Made by a program: the position numbers and the translations under genes | Part shown: piece after piece, positions 23,823 to 31,703 of the stretch | Numbering within the stretch: position 1 is the stretch's first letter | Layout: each line of letters starts with the position of its first letter | NCBI GenBank assembly: GCA_934448295.1 | Contig: CAKSEY010000017.1 | Coordinates: 1-64,000 of the forward strand | Origin: an uncultured Oscillospiraceae bacterium | Lineage (GTDB): Bacteria; Bacillota; Clostridia; Oscillospirales; Ruminococcaceae | Direction of reading: 5' to 3' | Length of the DNA: 64,000 nt | Notes under the pieces: generated by a model | What the model was told of the DNA's origin: nothing | Seen by the model: only the letters and a program-made list of their open reading frames with translations | Database searches by the model: none

Positions 23823-25364
23823 ATGGTAATTGCAATCACGCTTGCCGCGATAGTGTTTGTTGTCATGTTCATCATGGCGGCAAGGGACAGACTTTCGCGC
23901 CTGACTGCAATGGGAATGTCCGCCATCGGTACGGTGCTGCTGATATTCGGAATATTCACCGGGCTAAGCGGTGATAACACAATGCTGCTCGCCCAGATAG
24001 TGGCGGTGCTGATCTTCGTGGTAATGTTCGTGCTGATAATCATGGACAAGATCGAACGGCACATCGTTACGCTCTGCTGCGGACTCGCCACGCTGGTGCT
24101 GGTATTCGGCATCTGCATGAAGAGCCTTGAAGCTATCTGGTCAACGCTTAACGTGGCGAACATCTTCACGCCCGGCTTCTGGTACACCGCCGGTTCCTCG
24201 GAGGAAAGCTCCGCCGGGATCAACTGGGCGACAATAATCTTCATCGCCGGCATGATGATAATGGTAGAGGGCATGGCAAAGGCAGGCTTCTTCAGATGGC
24301 TGTGCATGACCCTTGCAAAGCTCGTAAAATACAAGGTTATACCGCTGTTCATCACGTTCATGCTAATGTCTGCGGTGCTCTCAATGTTCATCGACAGTAT
24401 CACGGTTATACTGTTCCTGGCGGCTGTTACAGTTGAACTGGCGCAGCTCCTGAAATTCAACCCGATACCCATGATCCTGTCGGAAGTATTCTGCGCGAAC
24501 CTCGGCGGCTCCGCGACAATGTGCGGCGACCCGCCAAACATCATAGTGGGTACGTCTCTCGGCTTCTCGTTTGCCGACTTCCTCACCAACACCGGACTTA
24601 TCGCAGGCATATCCCTGGTGTTCGTGCTGGTGTACTTCTTCCTCATTTTCCGCAAGGAGCTGACCGAAGCAAGCAAGAACAACATAGATATCTCCACAAT
24701 GCCCGACCCCAAGGAAGCTATCACCGACAAGCGCAGCTTCGTCATCAGCATCGTGATATTCCTTGTCGCAGTGGTAATGCTGGTAACGCACGCGCAGACA
24801 GGTCTTACCGTTGCCTTCATCGGCGGAGTTATCGCCGTTGCAACGCTGGCGACCTCCGGAAAGCACGCGCTTGAGCTGCTGAAAAAGGTGGACTACAAAA
24901 CGCTGCTCTTCTTCGTCGGACTGTTCATCGTGGTTGGCGGTCTGGAGCAGACCGGGATCCTTGAAATCGTTGCAAACTTCATCGAGATGATAAGCGGCGG
25001 AAACGTTATCCTGGTCGTTGTCATCATTATCTGGCTTTCCGCTGTGGCAAGCTCCGTTGTGGACAACATTCCGTTCGCTGCGACTATGGTGCCGATCATT
25101 CAGCGCCTGGCGGAAGCAAGCGGTCTCGGCACCGGATATCTTTCCGTGCTCGCATGGTCGCTCTCCCTCGGTACTGACATCGGCGGCAGCGCAACTCCTA
25201 TCGGAGCCTCCGCGAACGTTGTCGGAACCTCCGTTGCCGCAAAGCACGGCTATCCCATAAGCTGGGGCAGATATCTCAAGGCGTGCGTTCCTGCAACGAT
25301 ACTGGTGCTCCTCATCTGCACCGGCTGCATATTCCTGAGATACGGCGCAGAGCTGGGGCTCTGA
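23823..25364 (+). CDS. ArsB/NhaD/SLC13-superfamily ion permease
   Basis: A 513-residue membrane protein with about 12 helices in the ion-transporter superfamily of ArsB, NhaD and DASS proteins. Its two inverted halves carry the signatures GGSATMCGDPPNIIVGTSLG and LSLGTDIGGSATPIGASANV, which are the substrate-site loops of this fold, and SSVVDNIPFAATMVPI. The start ATG at 23823 is given by GGAGG 7 nt upstream. It is probably a Na+/H+ antiporter or anion exporter. The substrate cannot be decided. It is co-transcribed with a cytidylate-kinase-like gene 34 bp downstream, a pairing seen in other Firmicutes. Confidence 0.85.
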   Translation: MVIAITLAAIVFVVMFIMAARDRLSRLTAMGMSAIGTVLLIFGIFTGLSGDNTMLLAQIVAVLIFVVMFVLIIMDKIERHIVTLCCGLATLVLVFGICMKSLEAIWSTLNVANIFTPGFWYTAGSSEESSAGINWATIIFIAGMMIMVEGMAKAGFFRWLCMTLAKLVKYKVIPLFITFMLMSAVLSMFIDSITVILFLAAVTVELAQLLKFNPIPMILSEVFCANLGGSATMCGDPPNIIVGTSLGFSFADFLTNTGLIAGISLVFVLVYFFLIFRKELTEASKNNIDISTMPDPKEAITDKRSFVISIVIFLVAVVMLVTHAQTGLTVAFIGGVIAVATLATSGKHALELLKKVDYKTLLFFVGLFIVVGGLEQTGILEIVANFIEMISGGNVILVVVIIIWLSAVASSVVDNIPFAATMVPIIQRLAEASGLGTGYLSVLAWSLSLGTDIGGSATPIGASANVVGTSVAAKHGYPISWGRYLKACVPATILVLLICTGCIFLRYGAELGL

Positions 25365-25398
25365 GCGTGGATATGACGAAATAAAAGGAGGTAATTTC

Positions 25399-25995
25399 AT
25401 GGCAAAACAGCTCATCATTTCAGTCGGACGTGAATTCGGCAGCGGCGGACATATCGTTGCTGCAAACCTCGCAAAGCACTTCGGGCTTCCGCTTCTGGAC
25501 AGAAATATACTGGCGGATATCGCCAAGGAAAAGAACACCAGCGAGGAATACCTCAGAAAGTACGACGAGAGCGGGCGCAACCTTCTCTTCTCCCGCACGG
25601 TAAACGGGTTCAGCAACTCCCCTGAGGAGATCGTCGCACAGATGCAGTTCGACTACATCAAGGCAAAGGCTGACGCCGGCGAGAGCTTCGTAGTTATCGG
25701 CAGATGCGCCGACTTCATCCTGCGCGAAAATCCAGCGCTGATAAAGATATTCGTTCTCGGAGACAAGGACGTGAAGATCCAGCGTATCATGGAGCGCGAG
25801 AAGCTTTCCGCCGACAAGGCGAAAACGCGCATGGAACAGTGCGACAAGCGCCGTAAGTACTTCCACAACACCCACACCGAGAACAAGTGGGGCGATTCCA
25901 GAAGCTACGACATCACCGTCAACTCCTCAAAGCTAGGGCTTGACGGAACGACCGAGCTTCTTGTGAAATACATCGAACTCAAAACAGCCGAATAA
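25399..25995 (+). CDS. Cytidylate kinase-like protein (AAA_26 family)
   Basis: A 198-residue P-loop protein of the cytidylate kinase-like family. It begins LIISVGREFGSGGHIVAANL, in which the phosphate loop is GREFGSGG rather than the CMK form. It continues LLDRNILADIAKEK, FVVIGRCADFILRE and a lid with REKLSADKAKTRM. Lengths and motifs match the family found beside permeases. It may phosphorylate a nucleotide or act as a regulator. The true substrate is not known. AAAGGAGG precedes the start, and a terminator follows. Confidence 0.85.
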   Translation: MAKQLIISVGREFGSGGHIVAANLAKHFGLPLLDRNILADIAKEKNTSEEYLRKYDESGRNLLFSRTVNGFSNSPEEIVAQMQFDYIKAKADAGESFVVIGRCADFILRENPALIKIFVLGDKDVKIQRIMEREKLSADKAKTRMEQCDKRRKYFHNTHTENKWGDSRSYDITVNSSKLGLDGTTELLVKYIELKTAE

Positions 25996-26003
25996 AACAC
26001 GAA

Positions 26004-26037
26004 TCCCGCTGGAAATACTCCGGCGGGACATTTTATT
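26004..26037 (+). terminator. Terminator of the permease operon
   Basis: A 9-bp stem (26004-26012 with 26020-26028, one G-T wobble), then CATTTTATT. Confidence 0.85.
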
Positions 26038-26065
26038 AATATTTGTGAAACTCAAAAGGCTGTCT

Positions 26066-26920
26066 TCACCATACCTCATCTATCCACTTTATACACTCTT
26101 GTCCCATAATAACCCGCTCCCTGGCGCATTCTTGCGGAAACTGTTTTTCTGATTTTATAAACCATTTGATTGAATCCCCGCAGTTTTCCAGCATCATGTG
26201 GCTCATATGCCTGAAGCATATATGCTTATGCGGATAGGAAAAATTATTGATGTTAAGGCGTTCCTCCAGCTTTTCACAGCTTTCCTTTGACGGCCAGATC
26301 GTATCCACTTCCGTTGAAAACATCAGAATCGGCGCTTCTATTTTCTCGATGGGTATAACTGAATCGGGATTTATTTTTTTGCCTGTGTTGATTGCAAGAA
26401 TATTATATTCCTTGTTTCTGAGCATTTCTTTAACGACTGGTAACTTTCTCGTTTTATAAGGCGTATATGGAATTTCTTTTCCCTTGTATGACCAGCAGCT
26501 TGTTCCGGAGGGTACCTTCCCGTTCATTCCCTCGCTATAAAACCATGACGGAATTTTTAAAATAACACAGCTCAGCTCATGGAACGCTATTGCTGCCGCC
26601 GCTGCATATTCCGCACCCTTTGAACAGCCCTCGATCCCGATTTTTTCATACCCCAGACCTGTCAGCCATTCTATTGCCGCTTTTATGTTTTCAAGCTCAA
26701 TTTTGTTTAAAGCTTTAACAGAGTGCCTCGTTTTAAAATAACCCAGCGCTAAAGCGGGGATTCCGTTATCCCGCAGGTATTTCGCCAGTTTTTCGGCGTG
26801 TTCCAGACCGCCCTCGCTGCCGGATAATGTGATAACGACTTTATCTTTCCTGCCGGAGACAGGATATAAAACCACATCTGCCTTATGCAGTGTTTCTTTT
26901 ATAATTTCAGGATCTTTCAT
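26066..26920 (-). CDS. Alpha/beta hydrolase, BAAT/acyl-CoA thioesterase C-terminal type
   Basis: A 284-residue protein. The nucleophile elbow is GIEGCSKGAEYA with Ser in GCSKG. The start region VVITLSGSEGGLEHAEKLAK is the oxyanion-hole strand of BAAT_C/dienelactone hydrolase-like proteins. An acidic residue in MFSTEVDTIWPS and a late His in HKHICFRHMSHMML could complete the triad. It lacks the N-terminal BAAT domain. The gene is more AT-rich than its neighbours and has no clear operon, which may mean acquisition by transfer. It may hydrolyse a thioester or ester. The substrate is unknown. Start at the ATG at 26920, preceded by AGGCAG only. Confidence 0.75.
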   Translation of the reverse strand: MKDPEIIKETLHKADVVLYPVSGRKDKVVITLSGSEGGLEHAEKLAKYLRDNGIPALALGYFKTRHSVKALNKIELENIKAAIEWLTGLGYEKIGIEGCSKGAEYAAAAAIAFHELSCVILKIPSWFYSEGMNGKVPSGTSCWSYKGKEIPYTPYKTRKLPVVKEMLRNKEYNILAINTGKKINPDSVIPIEKIEAPILMFSTEVDTIWPSKESCEKLEERLNINNFSYPHKHICFRHMSHMMLENCGDSIKWFIKSEKQFPQECARERVIMGQECIKWIDEVW

Positions 26921-27106
26921 TTAATTATCTGCCTTTCTGCGAAAGGCACCATAAACCATGTTGGTTGACTTTCGCTTTTCAAGAGATGAACGGCGAATAA
27001 GCGCCAGGCTAAGATAAACCTGACGCCTTTATCCGGCTGACAAATCTGGTATATCGCTGACTTGTCAGAACATATCGCCGCAAAAATCAAAAAACAGCGC
27101 GGGAAA

Positions 27107-27853
27107 TCACTGTCCCATAAACTGCGCCAGCTCTTTCACCAGCGTCTGCGGGTGGTTGATGATATCGCCGTGACCGAACCCCGGGAAACAGCGTATCGTC
27201 AGCTTCGGGTATGCCATGCGGAGCCTTTGTATCGCCTTTTTCATGTGACCCTCTTTCTCGCCGTACCAGCAGGCGACGGCGGCTTCCGGCTGCACCTTAA
27301 AATCCGTGCGGTAGAGATAAAGCCCCGCTTCCCAGGTGGCGCGGACAGATTCAAGGCTGATATTGTCCGGGATACGGCTCATCATGGTCTGCATTCCCTG
27401 CTCCGTCTGACCCATGAATTTCAGCACCCACGCGGGCATGGACTTATCGCGCGCCGTCCGGTACTGCTTCGGGGGCATGATTTTCAGCAGCAGCTTGTTC
27501 ATCACGCCGTAATCCAGATACTCCGGCCCGCTGAGTATCATGTGGTCTATCTGCACCTTCGGGGAGGACTTCAGTAAAACCGCCGGACCGCAGCCCAGGG
27601 ATTCCGCGAAGAGCATATCCAGCCGCCCGCCGCACTGTGCGCTTATGTATTCCGCCAGCTTGTCCGCCTGTCCCTGCGCCGTTGTGTAGGTCGTCGTGCC
27701 CGAGCCGTCGAATCCGTCAAAGCTGACCGCGTAGACCGAGTAGTCCTTTTCCAGCAGCGGGATAATATCCTCGAACTGCCGCCAGCACATCAGATTTCCG
27801 TGCAGCAGCATGATTTTCTTTCCGCCCTGTTTGCCAAATTGCTTGATTTCCAT
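27107..27853 (-). CDS. Alpha/beta hydrolase
   Basis: A 248-residue alpha/beta hydrolase. MLLHGNLMCWRQF is the oxyanion-hole motif, LFAESLGCGPAV holds the nucleophile Ser in AESLG (instead of G-x-S-x-G), and GFGHGDIINHP carries the catalytic His. The acid may be in ACWYGEKEGHMKK. It has its own promoter. It resembles small-molecule esterases or lactonases. I cannot assign a substrate. Confidence 0.8.
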   Translation of the reverse strand: MEIKQFGKQGGKKIMLLHGNLMCWRQFEDIIPLLEKDYSVYAVSFDGFDGSGTTTYTTAQGQADKLAEYISAQCGGRLDMLFAESLGCGPAVLLKSSPKVQIDHMILSGPEYLDYGVMNKLLLKIMPPKQYRTARDKSMPAWVLKFMGQTEQGMQTMMSRIPDNISLESVRATWEAGLYLYRTDFKVQPEAAVACWYGEKEGHMKKAIQRLRMAYPKLTIRCFPGFGHGDIINHPQTLVKELAQFMGQ

Positions 27854-27954
27854 GTTGATACTCCTTGCTTTTATTTATGTCAGACCCGTTCCAGGTAGGC
27901 TCGACTAACCACGTTCTGCATGATTCAGATAATGGCAACTTTACGTCCATCTTG

Positions 27955-27983
27955 ATTATAACTCATTTATTCATATTTTTCAA
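27955..27983 (-). promoter_or_regulatory. Promoter of the alpha/beta hydrolase gene
   Basis: On the minus strand: TTGAAA (27978-27983), 17-bp spacer, TATAAT (27955-27960). The leader is about 100 nt. Nothing else was recognised in 27984-28146. Confidence 0.85.
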
Positions 27984-28146
27984 GCCCCCGCCAATCGGCT
28001 TTATTCGTGCGGAACTCCGCAAAACCGCATGACTGGGACATTCGCAGACGTTCTGCCGGAACACAAAATTTTATACAGCCAGGACTCAAACGGCTGATAA
28101 AATCCGGAATTCAGCGCATTTCGCCGAATGATATGCCGGAAAGCTT

Positions 28147-28626
28147 TCAGTCTGCAAGCTCTTTCAGAGTATCACCGGCAATTCGGTAAACCGTCCAGTC
28201 TGACATAGGCTCTGCGCCGAGTGAGAGATAGAAGTCAATGCTCGGCTTATTCCAGTCAAGACACCACCATTCCAGGCGTCCACAGCCACGTTCAACTGCA
28301 ATTGTAGCCAATTTTTTAAGAATTGCCTTTCCATATCCTTTTCCCCTGTGTTCGGGTTTAACATATAAATCCTCCAAATAAATCCCTGCGCGCCCGAGAA
28401 ATGTTGAAAAGTTATGAAAAAACAGCGCAAATCCAACTTCTATTCCATTTTCAACCGCAAAAATGACCTCCGCTTTCTGCTTGTCAAAAATCCATTCTTC
28501 AAGTGTAGCTTCATCTGCCACAACTTCATCCAGCATTTTTTCATAATCGGCAAGCTCCTTTATAAATTGCAGGATCAAAGGAGCGTCCTGACGTTCTGCG
28601 TTTCTGAATGATAGTTTGTTATCCAT
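28147..28626 (-). CDS. GNAT acetyltransferase, diamine/spermidine N-acetyltransferase-like
   Basis: A 159-residue GNAT protein. LEDLYVKPEHRGKGYGKAIL is the acetyl-CoA loop, and GRLEWWCLDWNKPSIDFYLS with GAEPMSDWTVYRI is typical of the SSAT/PaiA-like branch that acetylates polyamines or thialysine. RNAERQDAPLILQFIKELAD at the start is also usual for that branch. It is monocistronic with a strong promoter. Polyamine acetylation is a reasonable guess but is not proven. Confidence 0.85.
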   Translation of the reverse strand: MDNKLSFRNAERQDAPLILQFIKELADYEKMLDEVVADEATLEEWIFDKQKAEVIFAVENGIEVGFALFFHNFSTFLGRAGIYLEDLYVKPEHRGKGYGKAILKKLATIAVERGCGRLEWWCLDWNKPSIDFYLSLGAEPMSDWTVYRIAGDTLKELAD

Positions 28627-28665
28627 TTTTATTACCTCCGCAAATTCCGCTATACCGTTAATTTG

Positions 28666-28694
28666 ATTATAGCATACCGCACATAAAAAGTCAA
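28666..28694 (-). promoter_or_regulatory. Promoter of the SSAT-like gene
   Basis: On the minus strand: TTGACT (28689-28694), 17-bp spacer, TATAAT (28666-28671). Confidence 0.87.
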
Positions 28695-28783
28695 ATATAA
28701 TACGCTGGTCAATACACTAAAGTTTACTGTGTATTTGTTCATCATCACCAACGGTGTTGAATTATTATCATGCGATATGCTAA

Positions 28784-28812
28784 TTGAAAAATTCCGGAAG
28801 GTGTGCTATAAT
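28784..28812 (+). promoter_or_regulatory. Promoter of eno
   Basis: TTGAAA (28784-28789), 17-bp spacer, TATAAT (28807-28812), giving a leader of about 155 nt before enolase. The 28695-28783 stretch holds nothing else recognisable. Confidence 0.85.
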
Positions 28813-28819
28813 ATCCATA

Positions 28820-28950
28820 GGTTAGCAATAACTAACCCACGAGAATAAGCCATTGGTCATGCCGCTGAACTGGTGCGCGGAACGGCGGCTGCCGATGAAT
28901 ACAATCGGCCAAAAGGAAAATACTATATAAAAAACTCCGCGCAGGCGGGG
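28820..28950 (+). promoter_or_regulatory. Structured leader of the enolase gene
   Basis: Several helices can form. GGTTAG/CTAACC pair at 28820-28837. An outer helix TTGGTC (28853-28858) pairs with GGCCAA (28907-28912) around GCCGC (28861-28865) paired with GCGGC (28885-28889). A competing hairpin GCCGAT/ATCGGC ends at 28909. CTCCGC pairs with GCGGGG at 28935-28950. Overlap of the outer helix with the GCCGAT hairpin gives two alternative states. It does not match the fluoride riboswitch that often precedes eno. Confidence 0.45.
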
Positions 28951-28974
28951 AAATCATAAAGTGAGGTACAAATC

Positions 28975-30270
28975 ATGAATTATCTTGAAATTGAAAATGT
29001 CATCGGACGCGAGATCATTGACTCCCGTGGAAATCCTACGGTAGAGGCTGAGGTGTGGCTGGCAGACGAAACTATCGCCCGCGGCGCAGCTCCCAGCGGA
29101 GCCTCCACAGGCGAATTCGAAGCACTGGAGCTCCGTGACGGCGACAAATCACGCTTTGGCGGAAAGGGCGTATCCAAGGCGGTCAACAATGTGAACACCG
29201 TAATACGCGACGCCATCGTCGGCATGGACGCTTCCGACATCTACGCCATAGACAGCGCAATGATCAAGGCTGACGGAACAAAGGACAAGAGCAAGCTCGG
29301 CGCAAACGCTATACTTGCCGTTTCCATCGCGTGCGCAAGGGCTGCGGCTGTTTCCCTTGATATCCCGCTGTACAGATTCCTTGGCGGCGTAAACGCCAAC
29401 AGGCTCCCTGTTCCCATGATGAATATTCTGAACGGCGGCGCGCACGCTGCGAACACCGTTGACGTGCAGGAATTCATGATCATGCCGGTGGGCGCAAAGA
29501 GCTTCACCGAGGGTCTGCGCTGGTGCACCGAGGTGTTCCACGCGCTTGCAGCTCTGCTGAAGAGCAAGGGTCTTGCAACGTCAGTCGGCGACGAGGGCGG
29601 CTTCGCTCCTGACCTCGCCAGCGACGAGGAGGCTATCCAGTATATCCTGAGCGCAGTAGAAAAGGCAGGCTACAAGCCCGGCGAGGATTTCGTGCTGGCA
29701 ATGGACGCGGCTTCCTCCGAGTGGAAGAGCGGCGAAAATGGCAAGTATCACCTGCCAAAATCCGGCAAGGACTTCACCTCTGCCGAGCTGGTGGCTCACT
29801 GGGCGCAGCTCTGTGAAAAGTACCCCATCTACTCCATCGAGGACGGTCTTGACGAAGAGGACTGGGAGGGCTGGCAGATCATGACCAAGGAACTCGGCGG
29901 CAAGGTTCAGCTTGTTGGCGACGACCTGTTCGTTACAAACACCGAGCGTCTTTCAAAGGGAATTTCCCTCGGCTGCGGAAACTCTATCCTCATCAAGCTG
30001 AACCAGATAGGCTCCGTTTCTGAGACACTGGAGGCTATCAAGATGGCGCACAAGGCTGGCTATACCGCCATTGCTTCTCACCGCTCCGGCGAAACCGAGG
30101 ACACCACTATCGCCGACCTGGCTGTGGCTCTTAACACCTGCCAGATAAAGACCGGCGCTCCCAGCAGAAGCGAACGTACAGCAAAGTACAATCAGCTCAT
30201 ACGCATTGAGGAGCAGCTCGGCGCGTCCGCTGTTTATCCCGGAAAGAACGCATTCAGCTTTATGAAGTAA
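28975..30270 (+). CDS. eno: Enolase
   Basis: A 431-residue enolase, converting 2-phosphoglycerate to phosphoenolpyruvate in glycolysis. Family motifs are SGASTGEFEALELRDGD near the substrate loop, DEGGFAPD, the metal-binding Asp and Glu residues in LAMDAASSEW and YSIEDGLDEEDW, and SHRSGETEDTTIADLAVA. Length is standard. It has its own promoter, a long structured leader and a strong terminator. Confidence 0.97.
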   Translation: MNYLEIENVIGREIIDSRGNPTVEAEVWLADETIARGAAPSGASTGEFEALELRDGDKSRFGGKGVSKAVNNVNTVIRDAIVGMDASDIYAIDSAMIKADGTKDKSKLGANAILAVSIACARAAAVSLDIPLYRFLGGVNANRLPVPMMNILNGGAHAANTVDVQEFMIMPVGAKSFTEGLRWCTEVFHALAALLKSKGLATSVGDEGGFAPDLASDEEAIQYILSAVEKAGYKPGEDFVLAMDAASSEWKSGENGKYHLPKSGKDFTSAELVAHWAQLCEKYPIYSIEDGLDEEDWEGWQIMTKELGGKVQLVGDDLFVTNTERLSKGISLGCGNSILIKLNQIGSVSETLEAIKMAHKAGYTAIASHRSGETEDTTIADLAVALNTCQIKTGAPSRSERTAKYNQLIRIEEQLGASAVYPGKNAFSFMK

Positions 30271-30290
30271 CCCCCAATCTTCTCCATTTT

Positions 30291-30325
30291 GTGAGCCGCA
30301 TAGCCTGCGGCTCACATTTTCCTTT
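30291..30325 (+). terminator. Terminator of eno
   Basis: A perfect 10-bp stem (30291-30300 with 30306-30315), five-base loop, then ATTTTCCTTT. Confidence 0.9.
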
Positions 30326-30336
30326 CAGCATACAAA

Positions 30337-30369
30337 GAACACCCGGAACAGTTTTACTTCCGGGTGTTC
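30337..30369. terminator. Terminator between eno and trpS
   Basis: A perfect 12-bp stem (30337-30348 with 30358-30369) with a nine-base loop, lying between the convergent genes. T-rich runs follow it on both strands, weaker on the minus strand. It would serve trpS and act as back-up for eno. Confidence 0.82.
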
Positions 30370-30391
30370 TGCGTTTTATTGGAAAACAATA

Positions 30392-31498
30392 TTACTGCTT
30401 TGCTTTTCTGAGAAGCTCCTCCCACTCCTTAACGATGGAGCGGTCGGTGAAATAATCTATCTTCATTGCCCTGCGGACGCGGGCGAGAGTCTCGTTGGTC
30501 TTTTCCACTGCCCTTGCGGTGCCATCCGTGATGATGTCGTATACGGAGCCGATGTCCTTTTCCCACTTCGCGCGCTCTGCCCTGATGGGGCTGAGGGTCT
30601 CCTCAAGCACATTCAGCAGGAATTTCTTGCAGGTTCCATCGCCAAGTCCGCCGCGGCGGTAGTGCTCCTTCATTTCCTCGAGATTTGCATAATCGGGGAG
30701 ATACTCGGCAAAATGCGCGTCCGTGCAGAATGCGTCAAGGTATGTGAATACCACGTTCCCCTCTGTATGTCCGGGGTCGCTTATCTGGAGGTGCAGCGGG
30801 TCGGTGTACATCTTTCCGTTGATCTGCTTCTTTACCGAGGCTGACGAATCGGAAAGGTAAATGCAGTTGCCGAGGGATTTGCTCATCTTCGCCTTGCCGT
30901 CTACGCCGGGAAGCCTGCGCTGTGTCTCGTTTTCAGGGATCATCGCCTTGGGCATGACCAGGGTCTCGCCGTAAATCCTGTTGAACTTCTCCACGATCTC
31001 TCTCGCCTGTTCAAGCATCGGGAGCTGATCCTCGCCGACAGGCACAACGTTTGCGTCAAACGCGGTAATGTCCGCCGCCTGCGAGATAGGATAAGTAAAG
31101 AATCCGGTGGGCAGACCCTCGTCCGCGAAGCCGCGCATCTGTATCTCAGCCTTTACCGTTGGATTTCTGGACAGCCTTGCGGTGGTAACCAGGTTGAGAT
31201 AATAGAACGTCAGCGCATGCAGAGCCGGCAGGGCTGACTGCACGCATATCGTTGACTTTGCCGGGTCGATCCCCACGGAGAGATAATCCAGCACAACGTT
31301 TATGATGTTTTCGCGGATCTTTCCGGGATTATCTGCGTTATCGGTGAGCGCCTGGTCGTCGGCGATAAGAATATTTATCTCGTCGTACTGCCCGGAGTTC
31401 TGAAGCTCCACCCTTCTTTTGAGTGAACCGACATAGTGACCCAGGTGCAGCCGCCCGGTCGGACGGTCGCCGGTAAGGATTATATTTTTACTTTCCAT
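30392..31498 (-). CDS. trpS: Tryptophanyl-tRNA synthetase
   Basis: A 368-residue class I synthetase. The HIGH-type motif is PTGRLHLGHYVGS, the KMSKS loop is KAKMSKSLGNCI and the Trp-binding region includes QLPMLEQAREI. The start is the ATG at 31498 with GGAGG upstream, 16 codons inside the longest frame. It charges tRNA-Trp. It has a consensus promoter and a short leader of about 50 nt, too short for a T-box. Confidence 0.95.
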   Translation of the reverse strand: MESKNIILTGDRPTGRLHLGHYVGSLKRRVELQNSGQYDEINILIADDQALTDNADNPGKIRENIINVVLDYLSVGIDPAKSTICVQSALPALHALTFYYLNLVTTARLSRNPTVKAEIQMRGFADEGLPTGFFTYPISQAADITAFDANVVPVGEDQLPMLEQAREIVEKFNRIYGETLVMPKAMIPENETQRRLPGVDGKAKMSKSLGNCIYLSDSSASVKKQINGKMYTDPLHLQISDPGHTEGNVVFTYLDAFCTDAHFAEYLPDYANLEEMKEHYRRGGLGDGTCKKFLLNVLEETLSPIRAERAKWEKDIGSVYDIITDGTARAVEKTNETLARVRRAMKIDYFTDRSIVKEWEELLRKAKQ

Positions 31499-31554
31499 TG
31501 ATGTTCCTCCAGAAATTTCTGTTTTATAAGCAGATGAACTGCGCACTATAAAGT

Positions 31555-31583
31555 ATTATATCACACATTTAATATTTTTTCAA
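31555..31583 (-). promoter_or_regulatory. Promoter of trpS
   Basis: On the minus strand: TTGAAA (31578-31583), 17-bp spacer, TATAAT (31555-31560). Confidence 0.87.
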
Positions 31584-31703
31584 CTACTTTTCGCCGGATA
31601 ATTCCACAGAACAGTCAGGAATCCGCGTAAATCAGTGATTTCACATGACTTTCCCACCGAAAGAGAACAGACGGATAGAACCGCTAGTTCATTTTAGCTT
31701 AGC

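Noticed and set aside
28813..28974. Fluoride riboswitch before eno
   Set aside because: Such riboswitches are common before eno, but the conserved GGxGATGG and CTGATGxCTCCTAC core with its pseudoknot is not seen here. Left as an unassigned structured leader.
31499..31560. T-box before trpS
   Set aside because: The leader is only about 50 nt and has no T-box sequence or terminator/antiterminator pair.
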